Source of the DNA: Ferruginibacter sp.
GTDB lineage: Bacteria; Bacteroidota; Bacteroidia; Chitinophagales; Chitinophagaceae
NCBI GenBank assembly: GCA_019638525.1
Contig: JAHBTO010000004.1
Span: 62,001-126,000, forward strand
Reading direction: 5' to 3'
DNA length: 64,000 bases
The notes under the pieces were generated by a model that saw nothing but the letters and a program-made list of their open reading frames with translations, was not told the DNA's origin and ran no database searches. Made by a program: the position numbers and the translations under genes. This document shows positions 17,990-25,751 of the stretch, piece by piece. The number at the start of each line of letters is the position of its first letter. The first letter of the stretch is position 1.

Positions 17990-18193
17990 TTATTTGTAAG
18001 TTGGATTGTACAATGTATTAGTAGGTACATCAACTTTAGGATGCCCCTTATAGCGGTGGGTATATAAATTATAACATCCGCCTATAAGAAATGCCAACAC
18101 TAAAAATATTTGGCAAAGCCAAATAAAACGGGAAGTTGATACCCAATTGTGCGTAAAATCTTTGTGTTTGTTGTCTATAACTTCTTGGTTCAT
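17990..18193 (-). CDS. Small single-span membrane protein, function unknown
   Basis: The ATG at 18193 (MNQEVIDNKHKDF) is preferred to an upstream codon because a TAnnTTTG box lies between the two. The 67-residue product has a short polar N-terminus, one membrane span (about 24-43, FIWLCQIFLVLAFLIGGCYN) and a C-terminal tail with HRYKGHPKVDVPTNTLYNPTYK. No known family was recognised. A clean promoter and the balanced composition suggest a real gene. It is 48 bases downstream of the glycosyltransferase gene on the same strand. Confidence 0.6.
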   Translation of the reverse strand: MNQEVIDNKHKDFTHNWVSTSRFIWLCQIFLVLAFLIGGCYNLYTHRYKGHPKVDVPTNTLYNPTYK

Positions 18194-18212
18194 TGTACTA
18201 TAGTTTGCGTTG

Positions 18213-18220
18213 CAAAAATA
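18213..18220 (-). promoter_or_regulatory. Promoter -7 box for the small membrane protein
   Basis: TATTTTTG on the minus strand, 19 bases before the ATG at 18193. It decides between the two possible starts, since the longer start would lie upstream of it. Confidence 0.5.
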
Positions 18221-18241
18221 AGGCCTGCAATCCAAAAATAA

Positions 18242-19267
18242 TTATTTAAATGTAATAATTTCCGAAAAGGTTTTTTTCTTTTTAATAAAATATGCCCATA
18301 CCACCGACCCCCTGTACCATCCAAAAGGCCTTCCATCTTTTTTTAATGGAAAAACAGATTGATTTTTTTTAAATAATATCCACCCAATAAAATGAACATG
18401 TGCTTTTAATATTGCCATAAAAAAGCCGCCATCGCCGTTTAATAACCCACGCCAGGCCGATACAGCATCCAACATTATACGAAAAGGCAGTTTCCACAAG
18501 GCCGCAGCTGTTGGCAGGTTTTTATACAGCATAATAAGGTTGTTTCGAAAATTGAGGAAAGTTTTACGGCTGTTTCCTTTTGGCAGCGTGCCGCCGCCAA
18601 CATGGTACACTACAGAAGCCGGCTGTACATATACTTTATGCCCCGCCAGTTGTACTCGCCAGCAAAAATCAATTTCTTCCTGGTGGGCAAAAAAGAACTC
18701 ATCTAAACCGCCTAACTGATGGTAAACCGATGAACGAACAAAGAAAGCAGCGCCGCTTGCCCAAAAGCATGGTTGCACATCATTGTATTGGCCATTATCT
18801 TTTTCACAATCATCAAATATACGGCCCCTCATAAAAGGATAACCAAATTTATCTATCCATCCACCACTGGCGCCGGCATATTCAAAAGTTTCTTTATCGG
18901 CGTAAGCCAAAATTTTAGGCTGGCATGCAGCAATAGCTTTATTTGTTTCCATTAAAGAAATAACAGGCTCAATCCAACCTGGAGTAACCTCTACATCACT
19001 GTTAAGTAAAACATAATAGTCGGCTTCAATTTTTTTTAATGCATTGTTATAACCTTTTGCAAAACCAAGGTTGCTTTCATTTTGAATGATTGATATTTCG
19101 GGATGCACTTTCTGCAAAAAATTTACAGAATCATCGGTTGATGCATTATCGGCAACAATAATTTTTTTGAACTTGTATGCTGATACTTTAACGGAAGGAA
19201 GAAATTTTTCAAGAAATGGTTTCCCGTTCCAGTTTAAAATAACAATGGCTACTGATGGTTGTTGCAT
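18242..19267 (-). CDS. Family 2 glycosyltransferase (rhamnosyltransferase-like)
   Basis: This is a GT-A fold enzyme that transfers a sugar from a nucleotide donor, probably in cell-surface glycan assembly. The start is set at the ATG at 19267 (MQQPSVAIVILNWNG). Motifs seen: VAIVILNWNGKPFLEKFL, ADNASTDDSVNFL, NLGFAKGYNNAL, the metal-binding LLNSDVEV, and HQEEIDFCWRVQLAGHKVY near the acceptor site. This set is typical of the WcaE/RfbN-like GT2 group that includes rhamnosyltransferases. A C-terminal amphipathic stretch may tether it to the membrane. It stands alone, not beside the main glycan locus at 35.6-47.4 kb. The sugar is not predictable. Confidence 0.9.
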   Translation of the reverse strand: MQQPSVAIVILNWNGKPFLEKFLPSVKVSAYKFKKIIVADNASTDDSVNFLQKVHPEISIIQNESNLGFAKGYNNALKKIEADYYVLLNSDVEVTPGWIEPVISLMETNKAIAACQPKILAYADKETFEYAGASGGWIDKFGYPFMRGRIFDDCEKDNGQYNDVQPCFWASGAAFFVRSSVYHQLGGLDEFFFAHQEEIDFCWRVQLAGHKVYVQPASVVYHVGGGTLPKGNSRKTFLNFRNNLIMLYKNLPTAAALWKLPFRIMLDAVSAWRGLLNGDGGFFMAILKAHVHFIGWILFKKNQSVFPLKKDGRPFGWYRGSVVWAYFIKKKKTFSEIITFK

Positions 19268-19359
19268 TTTTATACCGGCTTTAGTTCCCTGGTTAAACAC
19301 TGTTGTGTCACAATCCTTTCATCGGCATTGCTACTATTGGGCTTTTTTTATGTTTTGCA

Positions 19360-19367
19360 CAAACATA
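19360..19367 (-). promoter_or_regulatory. Promoter -7 box for the solitary glycosyltransferase
   Basis: TATGTTTG on the minus strand matches TAnnTTTG and implies a leader of about 85-90 bases before the ATG at 19267. Confidence 0.42.
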
Positions 19368-19422
19368 CTATATTTCCTGTTGAGCTTTACATTGCATCTT
19401 AGTTATTCCTTATTTTTACTAC

Positions 19423-20574
19423 ATGTTTAATACATTATTTAACTGGCGCAGTTTATTAGCTATTATTGCTATTGCCATTGTTACAGGTACTATCTTTTAC
19501 TCTAATCGCCTGGCAAAAGAAATTGCCGCCGACGAAAAAATAAAGATTGAACAATGGGTAGAAGCCACAAAAGATATAGCTAATCCTAACAGCACAGAAT
19601 CGAACCTGGTAAGTATGGTATTTACCGAAAACAGTAAAGCCATACCAATGGTACTTGTTACAGAAAATGACAGTATTATTGATTACCGTAACCTGGATTC
19701 GGTAAAAATTGCTGAAGACAATACCTACCTGAAAAAAAAACTGAAGGAATTTAAAAAACTAAACGCACCTATTGTTTGGAAAAACCCATACGACTCTCTA
19801 CAAACCAACAGGGTTTTTTATGGCGAATCGGTATTATTAAAACAAGTTAGGTATTATCCCATCATCCAGCTTTTTATTGTTGCATTATTTATCATCATTA
19901 CACTTATAGCCATATCAACCCGAAATAAATCAACACAAAACCAGGTATGGGCCGGTATGGCAAAAGAAACAGCCCACCAGTTAGGCACACCATTAACATC
20001 ACTGCAGGGTTGGGTTGAAATGCTTAAAGAAACACCCGGCATGGAAAAAATTGTACCTGAAATGAGTAAAGATGTAGACCGATTAAAACTGGTGAGCGAT
20101 CGATTTGGTAAAATTGGCAGCACACCACAGTTAGAATTAAATAATATAGTAACCCTGGTACAAAACATGGTTGCTTATATTAAAAGAAGATCGCCTGAGA
20201 AAATAAATTTTAATATAGAAACACATGGAGAAACTGAAATTAAAGTAATGCTTAATGGCCCTTTATTTGACTGGGTAATTGAAAACCTGATGAAAAATGG
20301 GCTGGATGCTATGGAAGGAAAAGGTACAATGACCATTGATATTAAAAATGAAAACACCCAGGTACAGATTGATGTTACTGATACAGGTAAAGGTATCAGT
20401 ACAAAAAATATTTCCAGGGTTTTTAAACCGGGTTTTACAACAAAAAAACGTGGTTGGGGGCTTGGTTTAACTTTGTGTAAACGTATCATAGAACAATACC
20501 ATAAAGGAGAATTATTTGTTAAACATTCGGAGCCTGGAAAAGGAACTACATTTAGAATTGTATTGAAAAAATAA
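19423..20574 (+). CDS. Sensor histidine kinase, two membrane spans
   Basis: A compact membrane kinase of 383 residues. Spans near 9-26 and 145-165 bracket a sensor domain of about 115 residues in the periplasm. The phospho-accepting region is short: ETAHQLGTPLTSLQGW with His185. The ATPase region has an N-box variant (ENLMKNGLDAM), DTGKGIS and the G2 box WGLGLTLCKRIIEQ. The HQLGTPL version of the H-box is common in Bacteroidota. No response regulator gene is adjacent, and a tRNA follows. The signal it senses is unknown. Confidence 0.9.
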   Translation: MFNTLFNWRSLLAIIAIAIVTGTIFYSNRLAKEIAADEKIKIEQWVEATKDIANPNSTESNLVSMVFTENSKAIPMVLVTENDSIIDYRNLDSVKIAEDNTYLKKKLKEFKKLNAPIVWKNPYDSLQTNRVFYGESVLLKQVRYYPIIQLFIVALFIIITLIAISTRNKSTQNQVWAGMAKETAHQLGTPLTSLQGWVEMLKETPGMEKIVPEMSKDVDRLKLVSDRFGKIGSTPQLELNNIVTLVQNMVAYIKRRSPEKINFNIETHGETEIKVMLNGPLFDWVIENLMKNGLDAMEGKGTMTIDIKNENTQVQIDVTDTGKGISTKNISRVFKPGFTTKKRGWGLGLTLCKRIIEQYHKGELFVKHSEPGKGTTFRIVLKK

Positions 20575-20674
20575 TAACATTAAAATATTACAAAGGCCTA
20601 ATGCTTTTGTTTTTTTTAAACACTATTAAAATTTTACATTTGCTTAACCTTAAAATATGCTAACCGGTTTATTT

Positions 20675-20758
20675 GCGGCGATGGCGAAATTGGTAGACGC
20701 ACTACCTTGAGGTGGTAGCGCCTTAACGGGCGTGGGAGTTCGAATCTCCTTTGCCGCA
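20675..20758 (+). tRNA. tRNA-Leu (anticodon GAG)
   Basis: Acceptor arms GCGGCGA and TTGCCGC pair (one G-T), with discriminator A. The anticodon stem CTACC/GGTAG encloses TTGAGGT, so the anticodon is GAG. The variable arm is long and the T arm has GAGTTCGAATCTC. The length is 84 bases and CCA is not encoded. Confidence 0.95.
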
Positions 20759-20767
20759 CTTTTAAAA

Positions 20768-20796
20768 AAGAGAAGTTTAATGCTTCTCTTTTTTTG
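20768..20796 (+). terminator. Terminator after tRNA-Leu(GAG)
   Basis: AAGAGAAG (20768-20775) pairs with CTTCTCTT (20783-20790) around a 7-base loop and a T tract follows. The 190 bases from here to the next gene show nothing else. Confidence 0.85.
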
Positions 20797-20989
20797 TTAA
20801 AAAAACATTTTCAAAAAACTATAAGTGGCTAATTCAATGATTTACCCATGCAATGCTTCCAGATGGTTTTAAAATTATTAGTAACAAACCCATAAGTTTA
20901 AAAATTACATCAACATTGTAAGCTTTAAGATGAAGTATTAATTTACATTATCCTTTTTTTATACTATATCTTTATCTTGTAAAAAAATA

Positions 20990-22147
20990 ATGATGGGAAC
21001 AGAAATAAAATGCCCTTCTTGCGGGCATCAGTTTGAACTAAACGAAAGCCTTAAAAACGAGGTAGAAAAAGAATTGCGTGGTAAAATGCTGGATTGGCAA
21101 AAGAAAAAAGAAGAAGAATTTGAAAAGCAAAAAAATACCCTGGTTAACGAAGCATTAAAAAAAGCTAATGATGAAACGGCAGCCAGGTTAAAATCGCTTG
21201 AAGAAGAAGCAAAGCAAAAAAGTTTACAGCTACAGGCTTTACAAAAAAAAGAACTGGACCTGCTTAGAGATAAAAATGCCCTGGAAGAAAAACAGAAAAA
21301 TCTTGAAGTTGAAATTGAAAAAAGGTTCCTTGAAAAAAGAAAGCAGATTGAAGACACGGTGATTAAAAGAGAACAGGAATTATTTGACCTTAAAACCAGG
21401 GAATACAAATTACAAATGGAACAGCAGCAAAAACTTATTGAAGAACTTAAACGAAAAAACGAACAGGGCAGCATGCAACTGCAGGGCGAAAGCCAGGAAA
21501 TATTGCTGGAAGAGATTTTAAAAGAGAACTTTCCGTTTGATATGATTGAAGAAGTTGGTAAAGGAGTTGAAGGCGCCGATTGCATACAGGTGATACGAAA
21601 TAATGCCGGCAGCAATTGTGGTAAAATAATTTATGAAAGCAAACGTACTAAATCATGGAGTAATGCCTGGGTTGAAAAATTAAAAAACGACAAACGTACC
21701 CGATCGGCCGATGCTGCCATACTGGTAACACAGGCTTTTCCAAAAGATATGGACCGCTTTGGAGAAAAAGACGGAATATGGGTTTGCAGTTTTGCAGAAG
21801 TTAGTAGTGTAGCTTATTTAATAAGGAACGGCATTATTAAAGTTTATGAAATTCAAAAAAGCCAGGAAGGCAAAGGCGATAAAATGCAGATGCTGTACGA
21901 TTACCTGACAGGCATTGAGTTTCGTGGGCAGGTAGAAGCCATCACCGAAGGTTTTTTGGCTATGAAACAAAGTATAACCAAAGAACGTATGCAGATGGAG
22001 AAAATATGGAAGGAAAGGGAAAAACAACTGGAGAAAGTTTTACTAAGTACAAGTGGAATGTACGGTTCAGTTAAAGGAATTGCCGGTGCATCAATAGGAA
22101 ATATTCCGCTGTTAGAAGGAACCGGTGATATGGAAGAACCAGGTTGA
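20990..22147 (+). CDS. DUF2130 family protein: zinc-finger-like N-terminus, coiled coil, nuclease-like domain
   Basis: A family of unknown function. The N-terminus has one CxxC (IKCPSCGHQFEL), like half of a zinc ribbon. A long Lys/Glu/Gln-rich coiled coil covers about residues 20-170. The conserved DUF2130 part (about 175-345) contains EGADCIQ, KIIYESKRTKSW, RSADAAILVTQAFPKDMDRFG and DGIWVCSF. The D...ESK arrangement followed by a hydrophobic strand resembles a PD-(D/E)xK nuclease core, which is my inference. A further helical region (about 290-355) and a flexible tail follow. It is on its own, between a tRNA-Leu and a convergent phosphopantetheinyl transferase. The start may also be the second Met. 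Confidence 0.85.
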   Translation: MMGTEIKCPSCGHQFELNESLKNEVEKELRGKMLDWQKKKEEEFEKQKNTLVNEALKKANDETAARLKSLEEEAKQKSLQLQALQKKELDLLRDKNALEEKQKNLEVEIEKRFLEKRKQIEDTVIKREQELFDLKTREYKLQMEQQQKLIEELKRKNEQGSMQLQGESQEILLEEILKENFPFDMIEEVGKGVEGADCIQVIRNNAGSNCGKIIYESKRTKSWSNAWVEKLKNDKRTRSADAAILVTQAFPKDMDRFGEKDGIWVCSFAEVSSVAYLIRNGIIKVYEIQKSQEGKGDKMQMLYDYLTGIEFRGQVEAITEGFLAMKQSITKERMQMEKIWKEREKQLEKVLLSTSGMYGSVKGIAGASIGNIPLLEGTGDMEEPG

Positions 22148-22159
22148 TTTAATTTACAA

Positions 22160-22783
22160 CTATGAAGTTAAAACCCAGGTAAGGTAATTGTTACTGATAA
22201 AAATATAATACACTTCAAGCTGGTACTTGTTTTTAAAATGGCATTCTACAATTCCTTGCTGGGGATTTCCATTTATTGATTTTAATACAATATCTTTTTT
22301 AAAATCAACCTCGCCAATGCTCCACCACTTAAATACCGATTCTTTTACGCTCCAGTACAATGTAAGGCTTTGCATAACCGGCATAGGGCATTGCCGGTAA
22401 AGAACTGGCAACTCTTCCTCGTTCATAAATTTTTGCTGAAGCCTTTCTATTTTTGGGCTTAGCAATTCCACATCTACTCCTACCCTATGCGTAGTACTTA
22501 CTACAACGGCTGCAAAATTGCCACAATGCGAAATTGAAAAATGATATGGTTCGTTTTCTAAATAAGGTTTTTTAGTGTCGGCAATTTTAATAAGGCTTAG
22601 CGGAAATCCGGGATGCATTTCTTTAAGCAGCAACCTCCCCGCCAGGTGCTGCAACCGCTTATGCCAATGATGTATTTCTCTCTTTAAAGGCACCTTTTTT
22701 AAAAAAAATTCTTCATTTTCGGTAATATTCCAAACTCCAATTTTTGTTGTGGCGTTAATATTTTGTTGATAAACCAATGGCAT
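22160..22783 (-). CDS. 4'-phosphopantetheinyl transferase (Sfp type)
   Basis: This enzyme attaches the phosphopantetheine arm of coenzyme A to a serine of carrier proteins. The motifs are visible: KPYLENEPYHFSISHCG (substrate and CoA contacts), VGVDVE (metal-binding D104 and E106) and YWSVKESVFKW (W144, K147, E148). The length of 207 residues fits the Sfp/Gsp class rather than the smaller AcpS. Its partner carrier protein is not in the window; fatty-acid ACP is the simplest guess. It converges with the DUF2130 gene with only 12 bases between stops. Confidence 0.9.
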   Translation of the reverse strand: MPLVYQQNINATTKIGVWNITENEEFFLKKVPLKREIHHWHKRLQHLAGRLLLKEMHPGFPLSLIKIADTKKPYLENEPYHFSISHCGNFAAVVVSTTHRVGVDVELLSPKIERLQQKFMNEEELPVLYRQCPMPVMQSLTLYWSVKESVFKWWSIGEVDFKKDIVLKSINGNPQQGIVECHFKNKYQLEVYYIFISNNYLTWVLTS

Positions 22784-22948
22784 GAAAGCAAATTAAGATT
22801 TTAGATTGCCGGTTGATGTTTTAGATTTGCGGTTCAATAAAAAATTGTTCATTAAAGGTATGATGTATTATTGTGATTCAATTTTAAACACCCCATCTTA
22901 ATTGATGAAACCAAAAGTACAGCAACCCGGTTCTTAAAAAAATAAAAA

Positions 22949-23485
22949 ATGATCTTAAGCGACACAAGAATTTTAGAAGAAATTGGAAAAGGTACAATAA
23001 AGATAGAACCCTACAACAGGGAATGCCTGGGAAGTAACAGCTATGATGTTCATTTAGGAAAACACCTGGCTCGTTATGTAAATAAAGAACTGGATGCAAA
23101 AGCACACAATACTATTGAACATTTTGATATACCCGAAGAAGGCATTGTTTTATACCCCCACGAATTTTACCTGGGTGTTACCCAAGAGTACACAGAAACC
23201 CATGTACATGTACCTTTTTTAGAAGGCAAATCAAGTACCGGCCGGCTTGGCATAGATATACATGCTACTGCCGGTAAGGGTGATGTTGGTTTTTGTGGCA
23301 ACTGGACACTGGAGATTTCGGTAAAACAACCAGTGAGGGTTTATGCCGGCATGCCCATTGGTCAATTAATTTATTTCCCGGTTGACGGAGAAATTGCTGT
23401 AAAATATAATGAAAAGAAAAATGCAAAATACAGCGGGCAAATCAGCAAACCCGTAGAAAGTATGATGTGGAAGAATAAATTTTAA
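22949..23485 (+). CDS. dcd: dCTP deaminase
   Basis: dCTP deaminase converts dCTP to dUTP, which feeds dTTP synthesis. The sequence shows the family hallmarks: MILSDTRILEEI at the N-terminus, GSNSYDVHLG, FLEGKSSTGRLGIDIHATAG with the substrate-binding Ser and Arg, and GFCGNWTLEISV with the catalytic Glu. IGQLIYFPVDG and YSGQ near the end complete the dUTPase-like trimer fold. The length of 178 residues is normal. It stands alone. The 165 bases upstream, divergent from the phosphopantetheinyl transferase, hold only imperfect AT-rich repeats. Confidence 0.95.
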   Translation: MILSDTRILEEIGKGTIKIEPYNRECLGSNSYDVHLGKHLARYVNKELDAKAHNTIEHFDIPEEGIVLYPHEFYLGVTQEYTETHVHVPFLEGKSSTGRLGIDIHATAGKGDVGFCGNWTLEISVKQPVRVYAGMPIGQLIYFPVDGEIAVKYNEKKNAKYSGQISKPVESMMWKNKF

Positions 23486-23546
23486 TAGAGCAATATTCTG
23501 GTTCTGTTTGTAAAAAAGTATTAGTATTTACTAATCCTTAGGCCGG

Positions 23547-24689
23547 TTAAATTTTCCCAAACTTTTTATAATAGGCAATAATAAAGCCCGTTACCTCATC
23601 ATAACTTAAAACGCCCTGTGGCTGCTGGTTTTGCTTTAAATAAGCGCCATACACCCACCTGAAAATTGGCTCTGCAATGCTGCGGTGATTTATATTAAAT
23701 AATCGCCACTCATCAATATCATCAATTACCGCAGTACTCAATAGTTTTCTAAATGTTTTTGCCGCCAATGAATCTGTTTCAAAAAGATTTTGATTGCAGT
23801 ACATAAAAAGATCGAGGTAAGTGGAGTAATGCAACAAAGTATCGGCAGATGCAGTAGCAGATAAATAACCTACAAAATTGGCTTCCATTTCTTTTGCATA
23901 ACCAAGTTGGTGCGCTACTTCGTGGCAACTGGTAAAGGGCTGCAAAAATTTTGGTACAAGTGTATTAACCTGCGCCTCGCCGGTAAATGGATTGTAATAC
24001 CCGGTAAAACCTATATAGTTACCAAACCAACTCCATACAGAAGGCTTTAATGAAACAGGGCTGTACTTTAAAAAAGGATATACTTTTGCTGCCTGTTTAT
24101 AAGCATCTGCCACTTTACCAAACAGTACCTTATTAGATGGATACTTCAATTGCTGATTAATCAAAGTAGCCTTGCTTGCATTCACTTTTTCTACAAGTAG
24201 CCCGTTAATCAATATTAAATCCTCCCGGTTGTATTTCTCCATCTGTAACCCAATTTGTGCAGCTATTCCGGTTCGGTTATAATTTATACCCCAAAGCAAA
24301 TTAAATAAGATATAAATCACTATTAATACCCTGGCAACTTTATGTAGCCTGCCTTGCAGTTTAATGCAAGGTTTATTTACATCAGCACCTGCAACCGTTT
24401 CCATACCTGATTCAATATTGTTATTTACTAATGTGCTTTTTCTTTTAAACAAGGCTTTAAACCCTTTAAAAACCTTCAGGGTAAACCAAAAAATTAATGC
24501 TCCATACAATATATCGCCAAAACTAAAAGGCAACCATCCAAAAATGTAGCGTAAACCACGGCTAATTGCAGGGTAAAAGGTGGTGGAAAACTGATTTTCT
24601 ACACGAACAGGATTACCTGAATAAATATGTATAATCAAAGCAATAAACAATAAAACAAGTGTATAAAACAGCGATTTTTTACTTTTCAT
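23547..24689 (-). CDS. DUF3810 family membrane protein with HExxH motif
   Basis: An uncharacterised Bacteroidota/Firmicutes family. The start used is the ATG at 24689 (MKSKKSLFYTLVLLF), which puts lysines before the first span; an ATG at 24698 is an alternative. Three membrane spans lie in the first 140 residues. The C-terminal domain contains HEVAHQLG (about residue 256) followed by EMEANFVGYL, the HExxH...E pattern of zinc metallopeptidases of the gluzincin type. The remaining helices resemble those of membrane-attached peptidases. Peptidase activity is inferred from this motif. Genes on both sides are divergent or convergent, so it is alone in its unit. Confidence 0.87.
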   Translation of the reverse strand: MKSKKSLFYTLVLLFIALIIHIYSGNPVRVENQFSTTFYPAISRGLRYIFGWLPFSFGDILYGALIFWFTLKVFKGFKALFKRKSTLVNNNIESGMETVAGADVNKPCIKLQGRLHKVARVLIVIYILFNLLWGINYNRTGIAAQIGLQMEKYNREDLILINGLLVEKVNASKATLINQQLKYPSNKVLFGKVADAYKQAAKVYPFLKYSPVSLKPSVWSWFGNYIGFTGYYNPFTGEAQVNTLVPKFLQPFTSCHEVAHQLGYAKEMEANFVGYLSATASADTLLHYSTYLDLFMYCNQNLFETDSLAAKTFRKLLSTAVIDDIDEWRLFNINHRSIAEPIFRWVYGAYLKQNQQPQGVLSYDEVTGFIIAYYKKFGKI

Positions 24690-24765
24690 ATCAGTCATAA
24701 AAATAATCAATAGCTTATAAGCCTATAAAATCTAATTTTGAACCATAAAATTGCAAATATTACCT

Positions 24766-24773
24766 TACCTTTG
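24766..24773 (+). promoter_or_regulatory. Promoter -7 box for the DUF177-rpmF unit
   Basis: TACCTTTG matches TAnnTTTG and lies 20 bases before the ATG at 24794. A second match (TAATTTTG) occurs at 24733-24740, so there may be tandem promoters or the latter may supply the upstream TTTG. Confidence 0.58.
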
Positions 24774-24793
24774 CCGTCCTTTAAACCAGACAT

Positions 24794-25357
24794 ATGGCGG
24801 CAAAACGGGCATTTGAGATAGCGTTTGTAGGGTTAAAACAGGGGGTTCATGAGTTTAATTACACGGTAGACGACAAGTTCTTTGTTGAAAAAGGCGATCC
24901 TGATTTTACCAATTGTACGGCAAATATTAAACTTTTGCTCGACAAAAAAAGCAGTTTTATGCTGCTTAAATTTGAAATTGGAGGAAAAGCCGATGTTATT
25001 TGCGACCGTTGCGGCAATTCGCTTGGTATGGATATTTGGGATGAGTTCAGCATGCTGGTTAAACTGGTTGAAAACCCGGATGAAATGAATGCTCAGGAAG
25101 AAGACCCGGATGTATTTTATATATCAAGAACAGAGAGCCATATTGACGTTGCCAACTGGATTTATGAATTTGTATTACTGAGTTTTCCGTTGCAGAAATT
25201 ATGCAGTCCCGATGAAATGGGTGGCCCGCAATGCAACAAAGAAGTACTTGAAAAATTAAAAAATATGGAGGCAAAGGAAGAACAAACCAATGCCAACCAG
25301 TTGTGGAAAGGATTGGAACAGTTTAAAAAAACAAAAAAAGAAAGAACAAAAAAATAA
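24794..25357 (+). CDS. DUF177 (YceD-like) protein
   Basis: YceD/DUF177 proteins are linked to 23S rRNA accumulation and almost always precede rpmF. Here the product is 187 residues. A CxxC pair (C70 and C73 in VICDRCGNSL) and a second pair near the end (LCSPDEMGGPQC) suggest a metal site, as in the family. The basic C-terminus (FKKTKKERTKK) may bind RNA. The gene is 29 bases upstream of rpmF with plsX after it, the conserved order yceD-rpmF-plsX seen across many bacteria. The family role is established, whereas action in this organism is inferred. Confidence 0.88.
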   Translation: MAAKRAFEIAFVGLKQGVHEFNYTVDDKFFVEKGDPDFTNCTANIKLLLDKKSSFMLLKFEIGGKADVICDRCGNSLGMDIWDEFSMLVKLVENPDEMNAQEEDPDVFYISRTESHIDVANWIYEFVLLSFPLQKLCSPDEMGGPQCNKEVLEKLKNMEAKEEQTNANQLWKGLEQFKKTKKERTKK

Positions 25358-25386
25358 TCAATTAATAAAAATTAAAATAAAGCGAT

Positions 25387-25581
25387 ATGCCAAATCCAAA
25401 AAGGCGCCACTCACAACAACGCAGTGCAAAAAGAAGAACACATTATAAGGCTACTGAGCCTACTTTGAGTGTTGATAAAACAACCGGAGAAACACATGTA
25501 CGCCACCGTGCTCATGTTAGCGAAGGAAAATTATATTACAAAGGAAAATTAGTGGCAGAAAAAGCGCCGCTGAAAGCATAA
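25387..25581 (+). CDS. rpmF: 50S ribosomal protein L32
   Basis: Ribosomal protein L32 of 64 residues. The start MPNPKRRHSQQRSAKRRTH is the conserved family N-terminus, with its strongly basic RNA-binding arm. The form seen here has no cysteine pair, so it is the zinc-free (C-minus) version. HVRHRAHVSEG matches the central part. It lies between the DUF177 gene and plsX, the usual place. Confidence 0.97.
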   Translation: MPNPKRRHSQQRSAKRRTHYKATEPTLSVDKTTGETHVRHRAHVSEGKLYYKGKLVAEKAPLKA

Positions 25582-25598
25582 TTATTTTTCTAAGTTTC

Positions 25599-25647
25599 AA
25601 TTCTAAGTCCGAAATTCGTGTTACGGGTTACGGACTTAGAATTTTTG
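25599..25647 (+). terminator. Long hairpin between rpmF and plsX
   Basis: AATTCTAAGTCCG (25599-25611) pairs perfectly with 25631-25643 around a 19-base loop, followed by a short T run. It could end most rpmF transcripts and so lower plsX expression, or be an mRNA processing site. Confidence 0.68.
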
Positions 25648-25751
25648 CATTTATAAGGTTTTGTTTTTTACTATCAACCCTGCAAAAAACAGATGTCTAT
25701 TAGTACTATTCAATTTGTGCTTATATCCGCTAAACCAAAACAGCAATTGAA

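Noticed and set aside
21028..21615. A 195-codon Ser/Phe/Cys-rich frame on the minus strand
   Set aside because: It is the complement of the Lys/Glu coiled coil of the DUF2130 protein and has no domain or promoter.
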